DNA from: Balanoglossus misakiensis
Taxonomy: Eukaryota; Hemichordata
DNA: 64,000 nt
Reading direction: 5' to 3'
Assembly: GCA_040954595.2 (NCBI GenBank)
Contig: CM082578.2
Span: 12,586,001 to 12,650,000 of the forward strand
Below, in pieces: positions 48,358 through 61,960 of the stretch. A program made the position numbers and the translations under genes. A model generated the notes under the pieces. The model saw only the letters and a program-made list of their open reading frames with translations, was not told where the DNA came from and did not search any database. Numbering within the stretch: the first letter of the stretch is position 1; each line of letters opens with the position of its first letter.

Positions 48358-51300
48358 TTAACCAACAGCAGAAGCAATGACTTCACTGGCACTATGATCA
48401 GAACTTCGTACTGTAATCTGCATGGTGACGCTGCCTTCCATCATGGCTAGCCTCGCACGCACTAACGAGTCGTGACCACCGCGGTAAACGCCCGCTAAAT
48501 ATAACGTATGCGAACTGCGACCTTCGGCGACCTTGTCTGACCTCTCACACGGCTGCATACCGAGGAAATTGACAATATTTTTGACAGCTTCTGTTGACAG
48601 GAATGAAAGGAGAGAAAAAAACTTGTTAATATTTACATTGGTCAAAGCAAAACTGTTCAGCTTTTGGTTAGCAGTTGTTATGTCCATACTTGAGTTTAAA
48701 TCCCCAAATTATATATTTATGAAACTGTACCTTCTAAACTTTTAGCTGAGAGGGCGTAGGTTTCTTCAATCTGGTTTTCTTCGCCCACTTCTTCCCACGA
48801 CGCTCCAAAGTTTGGTTTCATGACGCGCTGTATGTGATCGGCTACTGTGACTTCTATGTCTTCCAACTTTAAGAAAAGGACACAAAAGAATTAATGATCA
48901 AGCTATGTCAACCCTCTCCAAGCACCATAAAACAGTCAACTTGAAGACAGAAACACTGGATAATTTCATTGAACACTGAAGTTTAATTGTGCCAGTTCTA
49001 CACACAGAAACCATGGTGGTAGGAACACTGTCACCTCTAATTTACATATGCCCATATATGGTTAAAAGGGCATGTCTAAGTCAAAGGTAAGGTAAAGCAC
49101 TTTTTGTACGGCCATCCAAGTGAAAACCTGTTATTGGTTAGATTTCATCTTGTCATGGTATCTATGGGCTTAATTTGTGGCTAAACAGTCACAGCCACAG
49201 GGCACTCAAATCATTGTGAAGCAAAAACACTTACAACATATTCATCTTCATATCCTTCGTCATCAGGCTCCCCCGTGTTGGGATCACAATCTTTGACCAT
49301 ATATTTCATGGTGTTACTGAATGAAGCTGTCACTGTAAGACAAGAAGACGTGAACATATATTTAATTAACAATTTGTCGTTTGTACATTGCCAATCAGTA
49401 ATACAGATCATTTGTCTTTTTCACAAAGCACAGAAGAAAATTCGAAATACAAACCTGAAGTTGGATCATCTGGTAGTTTCACACATGTATATGTAACACC
49501 CGGTGTGTTGTATTTTAAAACTGGTGCTGGAACGTAGCATAAAACTTCAAAATCATCCGACGTGTCCATGTGAATTGTCACATTCTCCAACTGTTGGTCA
49601 TTTAGTGTGTTTGTACAATCAAACTGAAAAAAAAAGAAGATACATGTAAAATAATACGACTTTGATATGTGCCAGAGTCATACAGGCCATGAAAACCAGC
49701 TAGATTTTCATTCTCTACATGCAGTTATTTCTTTTATTAAAATATATATGGTCAATTTAAATGTTATTCTGGGTTGTATGTTTGCAGATAGTTATAAATC
49801 ACTAAAATCCAACATACCTGGAATACCACATGTTCAGCAAAAGTGTGTTTAATACAATGTACCATGTATTCTGTTTCTGATTCTGTTAGCTCTGCTGGCG
49901 TGACGGAGGACTTGAAAAGTGGACCCAGACCACTGAACTCCGGTACAGCTGCCAGTTGTTCTGGAATCACAGGTTAAGAAAATCACAGATTGATCAGTCA
50001 GTCAAACCATGGTGGTGAAAGGGTTAAAAGCAAGATGTTATTTCAAAACTGGTGCTACGCTACAGACAGTCACTTACCTGCAAAGATATCTTGTCTGGAG
50101 GCTGCCATTTTGTCTGGGGTTTTACCTGTGCTCATATCTCCTGTAAAATAACACATCCGGTGTTCAAATGTTGATGTTATAATTACATTGTAACAGATGT
50201 GCCTTACAAGCCAAAATTATTCACTGTTGGTGCAAAATATTGTACACAGCATAAGAAGTTATTTGAGTATATGGCACACATCTTTATGATTGCATGTTTC
50301 ACAAATCAACAAAGCACAATCACTCATGTAGACCACCATACCATGTGACTTACCTATAAGTTGTTTCTGATCTGTGATTGGCTGAGTTTCAAGCGGCACA
50401 CTCTTCATGTCAAAGGGCACCTCCGAGGGCTCGTGAGTGTAGTGATGCAGTGCTCTCTCTAATCCAACGATGGATACATTCAGAGCTGTCACATGAATAA
50501 AACATGCATCCAGTTACCAAATCATACAAGTACAACAGAACACTGACACGGTAATGCTTGAAATTTGCTCAATGACCACTTACAGTTAAGGATGTAGATG
50601 GAATTCAGTGCTTTCTGGTGTTCTTGGAGCACGTTCAGATACAGGGTTGCTCTGTCTCTTACTTCATCATCACTGTCAAGCAGACACCTGTACGTAAAAT
50701 CGAGTGAGAAGTGAGCATAACACATATGATAACAGTCCACAGTTGATGAAACTCAGGACTGCTGTTTAGATCCAAGAATAAAGATTTTTTTGTTCATCAA
50801 GTGATAGACTAAACATTTAGAATACCTTTCTAGAAGTACCAGTACACTTGGCAGCAAATCCTCACAGTTGGCACCAAACTTAGCAAGTGAACTTACAGCA
50901 GCTGCAAGAAAAGAGTGGACATGAGTCAGTGATACCAACAGATGCATGGTACAGTACGCACTGTCTACACATTCAAATTTCATTATAACTTCAATCGCCA
51001 CGTAATGAAAACCCTTCCCCTCCCAGAGTGCGAGCATGATCAATGCAACCACATACCGGCTCTGACAGAGGCATTTTCCAGGATCACCCTGTTGTAGATA
51101 AACCGGATGTACTTGGATGGCTGTTGAGTGCGAGGTCCTTCACGCCCCAGTAGATGCAGGATGCGCACTGCAAGCGACGTGTGCTCGCAGTCCTCAATGA
51201 ACTCGCACAGGTGGGCCAGGCCGGCTTCTTTGGCCTCGTTGTTTTCCTCAACAATGGACATGACGGTATCAACAATGGCTTTCTTGTATTCAAAGCCACC

Positions 51301-54300
51301 CTGGTGGAGAAAAAATCAGAAATACAAGTTTTGGATTGTGCTATGAACTAGAATAGTTGTCAAAAAATATTTTCCAACTCTATCACCTTATAAGTAATGC
51401 ATGCTTTATTTATATCGAATATCATCATCATCATCATCATCATCATCATCTTCTTCTTCTTCTTGACAGCACTACTGCACTGTCTACCATTCACCATCAA
51501 CACATACACACCCACACACACAAACCAGCAAATGTCAATGTGTCTGTACAACCCACTTTTCCGTACCTCGTCACGCAGCATGGAGGACAGGAAGTTCATC
51601 ATGACACTGTGCTTCCTGGGATACTTCATACACAGGGACTTGATGGCCTGCACCACCACGACCTTGAACTCATCGGAGATCTCCGACATGAAGCTGGAGA
51701 TCTGCTTCATCAGACGATCCACACTGCTCTCACTGCCGGTCTGTGGGGGGAGAGACAAAGTCAGACAATTTAGTGAATATTTGGGAGGCATGTATAGAGA
51801 CCCAATTCTCTGCATAGTCAGTCACTTGCCGCTGAAACTTGAATACCTGTGATGAAAAATCAGCCCCAATAGTTGAAAATCTCACCTATGTTTATATATG
51901 ATTGTGATCAATGGAAGTGCTCTGTTAACACACTCACCTTGAGCAACGTTGTGATAGCCAGAGTGGCAATGCTCCTGTTGACGTCCGTGATGAGATTCTC
52001 CAAGTCCAGGTTGCAGGCAGTGACGGCCGCAGGGTGAGACATGGCAACCTGGGTGACAAAAGACCAGACAGGGATTGAAAAGCTTCCGATATGAACAGCT
52101 GTTTATTTTTGGAGATTCATGAGCCTATAACAAACCTTGTTGAGGGTCTTGGTGGCAGCAAATCTCAGCGTTGGTTTTGGGGAACTCAGAAACAGCTGTA
52201 AGACAGAGACTGCCGGTGCCAGCTCTCTGGCTGTTGTGTTCTGCATGTTGACAATGGCGTGGGCTGCTTCATATATCACCATCTGTAAGAGACAGCATGA
52301 TTAGTGCATCTTGTCCAATTTGTTTTTCAATATATTTTTATTACTGTTTGGGTTTTTTGTTCATATACTGGGATTTTAGTCTTACAAATAACCAACTTAC
52401 CTCACTCTTGTGGCGAAGGCAACTTTCAATGAAATCAAACATTGGACTGTCGTGTCTGCCAATGAAACAAGAAAAGAACGTTCAAATCTCACATTTTCAC
52501 ATCGGTTAACTAGAGTTCAAAATCACTGATGAATGGTGACAAGTTTGAATCCACAAAAATTCATGTTATACTGCGGAAATCTGCCAACTTCGAGCATAAC
52601 TGGGCATAGTGATGTGAAGCTGCCCACATGGAAACAACTTTGCACAAACATGAGAAATGCTGTCTGTATGAATTCCGTCTGTTCTTGGGTGGGAGAAAAG
52701 GATGATCACTATCAATCATATATATCTAAATAAGATAAAAAAGCGACAAATTTCTGGATCAAGTTACACTGCTTACCCTGCATCCTCTTCTACAAGTAGT
52801 TTGCATGCAATGCGGATCTGTAATGAAAACAAGGATTAAGAATTCACTCAGGCTTCATTATCTATATAATTTTCCCGCATGTGAGGTTGATTTATGAGAA
52901 ATGCACGCCCTGAAGGGAGAAGTCTGCCAACCTCTGCTTCATGCCCTTTGTCTTTGCTATGTAGTCAAAGCAACAGTGCCCTCTTTCAACAACATTCCTC
53001 TTATAGTTTAACAAGCTTTGCAAAGTCTGTTGAAGTGCTTGAGTGATTGCAACACTGGCGAATAAATCATAATTTCATCTGACTCACCAACATGCACACA
53101 GCATAGGGCGACTTCAGTGCTTGTCTGCTGTACTTGGCCACCAGTTTGGAGACGGCAAGACGGTCGTTCTTTTTGATGTGATACAGCAGACCCAACGCGT
53201 GGTACTGCACCATGACATTATCACTGGAGACTGCCTCTGTTGCTTCGTTCACCCAACGCTTCACAACATCATAGCTTGTCTTCATCAAATGCTATGTGAA
53301 TACAAATAATTCATTTTTTTTTAATCACACACATTTCTGCATTTTTCCCTGGCAGAGAAAATTCTGCTTGTTAATATTAATGCCTTTTTAGTTGAAGTTG
53401 GTTTCCAGTAAAACAAAGCAATATTATTCCAGTCAATTTTACACGAGGGCAGTTTGCATAATTAAAAGCGATAAAACTTGTAGACCAAACAGAAAGAAAT
53501 GTGCTTCTGCTTCCAATACAGACCACCACAAGACTCACCCACCCAGTATATAAAAGACTTACCAAAGACGAAACAAGGGCAGCGCTGGACACAGCGTGTA
53601 CTTTATCCACGATCGCCTGCTTCATGTAACGCTCGATGCTCTGCAACATTGTACTCTGAAAGAAGCGACATCAATGGACTGCAATGAGTTCACGGCAGAC
53701 ACACAGGAAATTGTTTGAAGTGCATGTTCACAACGATTCCGGTAAAAAGCAGCAGCAGTCAAATTAGACGTTTGAAACACTTTCTCTTGTCAAAAAACTA
53801 TATTATCATGATTGTTTTGATCTCAATTGCCACTTCTGATTTTCATCTAGTCCGCAAATTGTTTACACTTATCAACTGTGTTTCATAGATTCCCTTCACA
53901 CAGCTCAACCCACTCTGATGCAGGACACAGAGATGTTCAGCGCGACCTGCCACAACTTACATCAGTGATCTTGCACAGGGCCCTGATGGCAGCAGCCCTG
54001 AACATGTCCTCTTTGCCCGTCATGTCCTTGGTAAGACTGCTGGTCACAATGATGACATCTTCTGCAATATTCGCCATCTCCTTGATGGTCAAGTACACCA
54101 TACGACGCAGTGTGGGCTGAAAGAAACGACAGGTGGGGAACATGGTGAAACAATCGGCCATTGTGAAGAGCGCCCTCTGGAGTCAACTGTACATACCGGT
54201 ACCTCCATAAATGCCCTCTGTTCTAATATGGAGCATTCTACTATGACAAATAAACTTCCGTGATACAAGAATATTTTCGATACTATAATTTATATGAAAA

Positions 54301-56054
54301 TATATTGGATTGATAAAAACAAAGTGACAGGAGAAATACTTGGACGCTGAAACACTGTCCCCAATTAAATTACTCACGTCATGGGACTGGAACAGCTTGG
54401 TCATGGCGAAGAAAGTTTCCGTAGCTTCCATCGTGCCGATGTGTTCTCCCTGTTGAGACATGCAATTTTAAGACGGTGTTAATGTTACCATCTAGAGCAG
54501 GATGAATATTATGAGGAAGAAAGAACAGCCAAGAAAAGGAGTGCATGAATGAATGAATGATGATATCATGATATGCTCACAAGTTACCCACCACTTGTGG
54601 TGAAGCCGAATTATTCCCTCTACTTTGACTTACGTGTATCAATGTATCTCAAAAATATCTGATGACATAACTTGTGATACAGAATTACACATGTACGTAG
54701 ACTGTGCACTTTGATTATGATTCAGTTATCTTTTAGTACCGGGTAAGTACAACACCATAAATCATGTATGACAAAAGTATAACTAATGCAACATGAAAGA
54801 TGGAAACTTTGTTCTCTTCTAGTCTACAGCCACCCAAAAAAGTAGAGAAAAAAAAAACAAGCAGTGAATTACCTCCTACAGTAATCATAATCCAAATGAG
54901 TCAGTTAGAAAAGAAATAAAAAGAGAGAAAACAAAGATAATGCAATCAAAGTAATCAGAGGAGCGACATAGGAAAGCAGATAAAAGAAGTAAATACGGTT
55001 CACATCCGTGCAAAGATACAAGAAAGTCCAAATGTTGGTGGTTTGAATGCCGGTGGACTTAAACTTTTGAGAGGGGTGTCACAACAATCTTCAGGCAGGT
55101 TGAGATGTAAAGCAGCATCAAGGCAGAAGAAAACGAACGACTTACAGTGTTAATTAGATACAGAATCTTGGTCAGCGTGTGACAGCATCTCCTTGGATTG
55201 ATAGGTGTGTCATTAAAGTTACGTGCCTGAAACAAAATAATACTGTTATTTTATCTTTATTGTAGACTGCAGTAGAATATAGTACTAAGTACAGATCCCA
55301 CAACATGGAAAGCAATATGGTCAATACGCAACTCTCAGAGATGCACAAAACTACAGTACAAGACAAGGCACTGCAATTGAGTGAACAATATCTGTATCTC
55401 TCGACTCTGTTTACGGAGTGATGTGATTGGCACGGGGCCACAATGTTGTAAGTCTTATGTGATTATTTGTGTGTTTTTTGCTTTGTTATATCAAAGTCGT
55501 TGACACTGCTTAGTGCTAAACCTCATGGTAACAGGGGACTGTACCTCTTATAATTTTAGAATGGAGACAGTCAACTGTTCAAACTGATACTGACCTCTTG
55601 CAAAACAGAACTCTTTTCCAAGTGTGCATATGGGTTGGATGAGCCTGCAGAGTGAAAATGAATGACAGAGAGTTAGAGACAAGCTAGATTACTTGAACCC
55701 CCTCCCCTGTTAGTATCTATGTAGGTACCACATCATATGTTCATCAACAATCCATTGGTATACAACACCAGGAAATGAATGGTTAGAAATGAAGATTTAT
55801 TGTCAAAGAACTCATTTCTTTGGAAGACAAGCTCTTTTGGTCATTCAAGGTTACACCGTTACCCCGTAAGGTCAATGATCTGTGAGACAGGAGAAATCAT
55901 ATCTGTCCTACACAAACACTGTCAATTCAATCTTAAAATTTATATACATGTATACGGAAGTTGATAGAAGATCACTGACTCTTTCATTTGTCAGAAGGTA
56001 ACTGAAATGTCTCCACTTACTATCCTCCTCATCCTTCTTGTCTCTCTTCAACAT
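48358..56054 (-). CDS. COPG: Coatomer subunit gamma (COPG), complete
   Basis: Gamma-COP is a core subunit of the COPI coat for Golgi-to-ER and intra-Golgi transport. Twenty-two exons close in phase: 56021-56054, 55595-55644, 55146-55226, 54378-54449, 53961-54116, 53563-53655, 53088-53291, 52777-52817, 52401-52455, 52136-52282, 51938-52048, 51567-51740, 51057-51300, 50826-50901, 50584-50687, 50354-50485, 50078-50140, 49818-49960, 49455-49623, 49235-49332, 48731-48866 and 48358-48590. They encode 871 residues, almost the human length (874). The start [11 protein letters not shown] matches the family; an in-frame ATG two codons upstream (56060) could be used instead. The Adaptin_N alpha-solenoid ([29 protein letters not shown]) spans about 20-540. 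A linker and the appendage domain ([35 protein letters not shown]) follow. The end carries [12 protein letters not shown] and [11 protein letters not shown]. Nothing essential is missing. Confidence 0.96.
51421..51464. repeat. (ATC)n-(TTC)n microsatellite in COPG intron 12
   Basis: A pure ATC run switches to TTC repeats, in the intron between COPG exons 12 and 13. Poly-His, poly-Met and poly-Lys frames across it are artefacts. Confidence 0.93.
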
Positions 56055-56060
56055 ATGCAT

Positions 56061-57085
56061 TTTCCTTCGATCTAAAACCACAGATATTTACGAAAGTCAA
56101 AACGATATTGTGCTCTTCCTGTCGACTACACACCGGCCACGTCACTTCTTTATACTGCGCATACTACAGCGCATGTATGGTGCTGCTAAAGCAAAGCATC
56201 ATGGGAAGAGTTCTCATATTGCGCCCTCAACATATGTCTCATAGAATTCTTTCTCGGCATGATACACATATAATCATGTTTTTTGGCTGTAAATTCCGGC
56301 ATTTATTACTGACATAATGCTGTTTTTTTTAAAAAACAGGCACCAACACATATGTAATATTTTCAGTTTTTAAAATTACAAATCTCAATTAAAATTAATC
56401 ATAAAAATTACAATTCTTTTCTGTGATTGAACTCAAATTTCCAATTTCCATGTACAATGTAAATATCATTTATAACGAAAAATAGATTACGCGTTAGTAT
56501 ATACGTATACTTCAGACATAGCAACAGTCCTTGCTGTGAACAGTTGGCTAAAGTAAACCTAAACTTCCCATAAGTGCGACTAAGCTGGAATCATGTGGCG
56601 TGAAATAAGTCCCCGGCAACAAGGTCATTTCCACTGAGGAAACTACAAAACCACTTCAAGCCATCGTTAGTTTCTTCGACTAGACATGGGCAGTAGGTTT
56701 CGACCAATTATACCAGAGAAAAGTAGTTTGTATTACGACCATTAAAGTATTCCAGTGCATGCATTTTACAACTCGAAGAGTAGTATACACAAATTCGCAG
56801 TCATTCGTCCATCAATAGGCGTCTCTCTCATTACAAGACCAATTTAAAAAGTTGACGAAACCCCCATGGCTATGTGATCCCTTTCCCCCAAATTGATGTC
56901 GTCAGAGGGTCTGCCCTTCGATAAGGTCGTGAGAACAAAGTAAAGTGTTTATAAGCCATGGCCTTTTGAGAATGTGTTTACAAGAAAGCGAAATCGGATC
57001 TTAGAAAATCTTCAACATTTCCCCCCAGTTCTCACCACTGTCGGACCATCTGTGTGAAGTGCCAAAATTTGTGAAGTACCAAAAA
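56061..57085. promoter_or_regulatory. Divergent promoter region of COPG (minus) and C-type lectin (plus)
   Basis: About 1 kb separates the two start codons. Near COPG, CCACGTCA (56137-56144) reads TGACGTGG on the COPG strand. This is the core of the ATF6/XBP1 unfolded-protein-response element, about 85 bp upstream of the COPG ATG. Two GCGCAT half-sites near 56157 and 56170 resemble spaced NRF1 sites. A possible acceptor (gttttag, about 56073-56079 on the minus strand) suggests a 5' UTR intron for COPG. The remainder is AT-rich without recognisable genes. Motif matches are by eye. Confidence 0.4.
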
Positions 57086-59961
57086 ATGGCGGTGTGCAAT
57101 TCAAGCTCGCGCGGAGGTCTGTTCGTGCTCTACGTTTGTCTCTTGTTGGCCGATGTTTCGGCGGGCAACCCCTCAGTCAATTACACCCTCCAAGATGTAG
57201 CAGAGACCAGTACGTGCCAGTATATATTCAACGTGCCCGCCGCGGACTCTGATCAAAATGGCTGCGCCACCACTTCGACCGACACCATGGCAGCGCTGGA
57301 GAACTTGAGGGAGGAAAACAGCAGGCAGAGCGACCGACTTGAGAAACTGGAGGAACGACTCGTAAGAGCCGAAGCTGAATTGCTGAATCAGTCGAATCGA
57401 ATCAGCGACGTGCTTTCGAGAGCGATGACCAGTAACAGAGGTATTTTATCATTTTGAAATTTAAAAACACTTTTCTTGCAAAGGTCCGACGCCCACATTT
57501 CAAGTTGTCCTGGTTTTAGCCGTTGGCAGAAATCCATCATGAAATCTTTTCTGTCAAGTTGGTCAGTTTATGTGGTCCGTGCTTGAGAACTACACCCTCC
57601 CACACCCTTTCTGGAATTGCGCTGTTTTTGGTCACATTTATTCACATGACCGTATTATAAATGTTATAATAAAGTGGGATATGGGGTTTCTGAAACACGC
57701 ATAGTATATTTGATTATTTCTGTGTTTTAGCGATGACGCATTCGTTACCTCGTACTCTGCACTTCAGCACGTCACGATTTGCGTAAAAATAATTTTGATT
57801 TATGACTAATTTGAGTAAACAAAGAACGGACCAATGCCAAGGATGGACCCCGGGGGCTGTTATTGTATCGTATGGCGGGGAAGGACCAGGATCATTTCTC
57901 TTATAGCGGTTTTTACAATCTTTTGCTTGGGGAACGGAGAGAGTGTCATTACTTATTTGTTCCGGAGCCGCTGATTTATGCCTGTATTGCCTTGGTGCAT
58001 TGAAATCTAGGGAAGATCGACCACCAATATAAAAATGTGCAATATTAAATGCTTTTAATAACCGCCGCAATTATGTAACTCGGTTCCTGGCGTAGACGTG
58101 GTATGACAAGACCCGATCTATTATTAGAACGATCAAATCGAACGAATTTAATAAGAGTTTACGATATACATGTACACGAATTATATTGTTGTGTAGGCGC
58201 CACAAAACATGATGTAAAATTGTGCTATGAGAGAAAACTGACGAGAGAGCCCCGCCCTCGGACGCAGGTTGTGCTAATACGTAGCTCTGTCACCATAATG
58301 TCTCGTGAAAAGAATTGCATGATGTGGGCAAATGTGTCGCCATGTAAACGAAAAAATGCAAGAAAAGAGCGCTATTTTCCGAACAAGGCGGTGCACTTTT
58401 TGTGGTACCGACCCCACTTTCTGCCGGTCCACCTCCCTTGTAATAAGTGAAAGTTTCCTAAATCCACAATAAACTTGGAATGGGCACCAGAGCCTCGAAA
58501 GAAAACTTAATAAAGTTTGTAAATGCGCATGTGCAATATTGCCAACAGTAGCCATAGAATAATTCTGCCACTGATTCGAAGCATGTAATTACTGTAACTT
58601 TAGAATCAGCATAATAACTCACGTCGGATTTTTTAGTGAATTTTGTGAATGGGTCCGCGATAGCAGAAATATTTGAAAATCTCCACTGTACACTTTTTCC
58701 CTTTCACTTTTCCTTCACTTCATTTTAACGTGTTTGTTTTGTCTTCTCGTCAGCAGAGAAGAAAACTTGCGGTGATCCGTGGGTAACGTACAACGGCTCC
58801 TGTTACTGGTTTGCCATGAAAGGTCAGTCGACCAGCTGGCAAAATGCTCGGTTGTTCTGCCAAGTCATGAGTGAGGGCGCCGATCTCGTGGTGGTCAACA
58901 GCAAAGAAGAAATGGCGATGATAGAGGCTTATGTGGACGTGCTCGATGCGACGAACAGTTGGTGGCTAGGATGCACAAATAATCCGGTAAGATGGAGGAC
59001 ACGCGTAGACAGTTATTTTTGCCACACGGCAATATGCCCCTCCCCCCAAAAGAATGTTATAAACTGTCCGAGTCTTGCCTATGGCCACATCTTTCTTTCT
59101 TTCCTTCTTTCCCCGCTTCTCTCGCTCCCTCCTCTTCTCTCTCTCTCCCTCTCTCTCTCTCTCTCTCCCACGCAAAGATATGACATTCGCTCCGCTATAT
59201 TTGAGAAGGGAGTCGTTTCATTAAAAACATCGTTTATACAAAACTCTTGATTCAGGCCTATAGAACAAACGCACACAAGTATACCGTATATCAACTGCAT
59301 TTCTGTTTCCATATCCGGTGAACTGCAGCGGTAGTATAGCTGGGGGGACACACCGCTATTTATAGAGCAATTAAAGAATTGGTGGAATACTGAATCCAAA
59401 GCTAACCTATATTTCAATTTTGATTGTCATGGAAGCTGTGTCGGGGATACGATGTGACATTTTAGATAGATGGAGGTGAATATTTTTCCCGCCGTGGGGT
59501 TGGGTTGATTTATTGGACAATTGGTACATACGTCACTCTCCACACATCATGGGTACATATTTGTTTTTTACACTTGGTGATGATCCTGCATATCAAAGAA
59601 ATGACGTTTGTGCACGTCATTACACCACACTGAGCTAAAAAATGCCGCGAAATGCCGACCATTATTTCATAATATAATGCTCTCAAAGAAAAGCATTTTA
59701 AAGCTGGACTGGGAAACACATGATACATCCCACCATGTATAGTTTGTGAGTTTTTCTGCGTGTTTTTCCCCGTTACAGAACGGCAAGTGGAAGTGCATCG
59801 ACGGCAACGATCTGACCTACACCAACTGGTCACCCGGTCATCCAAGCCGTCGAACAAATCGCTGCATCCATATGTGGAGACTCAATAACCAGTCGTGGAA
59901 CGACGCCCACTGCAATCAAGACTGGGCTTTCATATGCGAAAAGAAACTGGGCGTTGAATGA
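57086..59961 (+). CDS. Secreted C-type lectin-like protein with N-terminal coiled coil
   Basis: Three exons close in phase: 57086-57440, 58757-58986 and 59779-59961. They encode 255 residues. The ATG (aaaaaATGGCGG) starts a signal peptide with core GLFVLYVCLLLADVSAG. Residues about 28-62 contain two Cys around CQYIFNVP. This resembles the Cys-x-Tyr-x-Phe-x-x-Pro segment at the start of angiopoietins; I infer similarity, not homology. A heptad-rich coiled coil follows (about 72-112, MAALENLREENSRQSDRLEK). The C-type lectin domain (about 119-255) has the long-form extra cysteine pair, WWLGC, YTNWSPG, WND (in QSWNDAHC) and ends FICEKK. The WND calcium motif is kept, but the EPN/QPD position reads HPS, so mannose- or galactose-type calcium-dependent binding is doubtful. 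It is likely an oligomeric secreted protein of unknown ligand. Intron 1 is 1.3 kb and holds no other gene. Confidence 0.88.
59090..59169. repeat. Polypyrimidine (CT-rich) tract in lectin intron 2
   Basis: About 80 bp of almost pure C/T ends in a (TC)n run. It could form triplex (H-) DNA. The Glu/Arg-rich minus-strand and Leu/Ser-rich plus-strand open frames over it are artefacts. Confidence 0.9.
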
Positions 59962-61960
59962 GAAGTTGAATGAGTGTTCACGCCCTGCACTTATTAATAT
60001 CCGATTATGATTCGATTTACCCGGAGATGAGCAAATTACTCGTCCCAGTTGGTCGGACATATTGCGACTTGCTCTTCTGGGACACGTGTTTATGTCTTCA
60101 GTATTTCTAACATGTCCGGGAACGCAAGCATACACGCCCTTTAACGCATTGATGATGTTACCCTTTTAAGAAATAACAAGTCGTTGATTATAGAACAAGT
60201 CTTAACGACTTGGCTGGGTAGTTTGCTGGTTTATTATAGCTGATATGACATGTATACTATTAAATAGATAATTGTATAATCGGAAAATATAATCCTGCGG
60301 ATTTTTCTAGTATCTTGTCTTATTTCCTTCGACGAACAGCAAATTAGCAAGGCGAAAATCGTCAGTGGTATCTCGAGATACCTCGCTCAGGGTCATGGGG
60401 TCAACCGTACCAAGGTTGTCGACTTTCTTGTCAACGGCCATATGATTAGCCGCTTTAATTGAAGTGCCGTTGTTCCACTATTTTACGGCATCCTTATGTT
60501 TTTGTCCCTTTATTTCATATAAAAATTCCCGCGTTATATTAAACACCGGATGCTGTACTCGACCCTGTGATACCTGATCTGCCCTTTATCTTTCCTCGAA
60601 ACACATGTGACACCTGAAAGTGTGAGAAGTGCTTTATGCTTTACATGTGTATCTATGCGTGGTAATAGTGAATGAAAAGCGGGTCATACCTCTTGACCCG
60701 TGTCTAAAAAAAGAAATATTTCGACCGCATTAAACGACAAATTCGATTATTATCCAACATATGAATTACACGTGAGTCCTGATAATCTGTGGGTGTGTGT
60801 CTCGGAGGGGTGGGGCGGGGTGATTCATTTCGTTCCGTTTCATCTCGTGTTATCATTAAAGGGGCTCGTATAAGCTTAATCTGAACAGAAGAAAGTCGTT
60901 TCACTGGATTTATTTTAACGGTAAGCAAAAAAAACTACTTCCCAGTATAGGTACAGGTGTAAATCCGAACAGTACACAATATAGTGACGAAATGTTGACC
61001 CAGAATCGGAAACGTACCTTGGTCTTTTATATACTACTTCATAGAATGTTTGCCCATAATGGTGAAATTGACAGCTATGAACTAAGGGATTGGCCCGGGT
61101 GAACGTGTTATGAAGGTTGAACATGAAAACGGGCAGTAGTTGACTGTTTGCAGTGTTTGGTTCTACGTGTCAACAAGTTATAATTCATCGCGCCGTTACA
61201 ACACGATAAAAATGTGACCATATGTTCGTGGTTAATAGCATCAAATGCGATTGTCGATCCAATTAATGTCCGAGGAATAACCTTAAATCAAGTTGCAAAT
61301 AAAAATCAAGCCTTTAATTGTGTTTCTATCCGACTATCAATAAATCGGATCCAGGAGAAAAAAGTGATATATTTACACTGTGAGGGCTGTGCGTCGTTAT
61401 TGCCAATGACAGCCGGGGAAACTGTTACCTGCGTCAAGCGGTGTAAACCCACCGCTGTCATGGAGATCCGCTGGCAGGCAACCAATCGGCGTGAGTGATG
61501 GATATGACGGAAGTAGTAAAATGTCGAGAGGTGGCAACGTGACGACGGGGTTAAAACCGTATCTGTCGCTAATCATCCATGTACTGCCGCTGTATGAATG
61601 GAGAAGCGAAGACCGGTCGGCGACAACAATCGGAAAGTCGAAACGGCCACTGGAATTCGAAAGGAGGAGGGAAAAAAACCGCGCAGTCAGGACAGACCCC
61701 TGAAATATCATGCCAATACATACACCGCCGGCGCTGATGAGTAGATGAGTTATATTCCACGTTTGGTCCCGTCACTCACTCTGAAATCGGTTTGACATAA
61801 ACCATACCTGTATCGCTTGTGGCAAAATTACTGCAAGGACGTATATCAAAAATATATCACCAACATGGTGTATATAATAAGCATTCCTGGGACTACCTCG
61901 TCGAAAGTAAGTCTTGGTGGTGGTAAAGTAGGAGAAGGAGGAGGAGGAAGCCTTGTAACC
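59962..61960. other. Intergenic region between lectin and HNMT-like gene
   Basis: No coding exon, RNA gene or clear repeat element was recognised on either strand. It contains the lectin 3' UTR and probably the promoter of the HNMT-like gene. Open frames at 61214-61498, 61397-61711 and 61491-61703 overlap one another and show no family similarity. Confidence 0.5.

Noticed and set aside
48740-48866. Alternative COPG exon 21 donor at 48739 (AAAA|gtttag)
   Set aside because: It closes phase but gives a worse protein match; the donor gtacag at 48730 restores the conserved SLEEAV segment.
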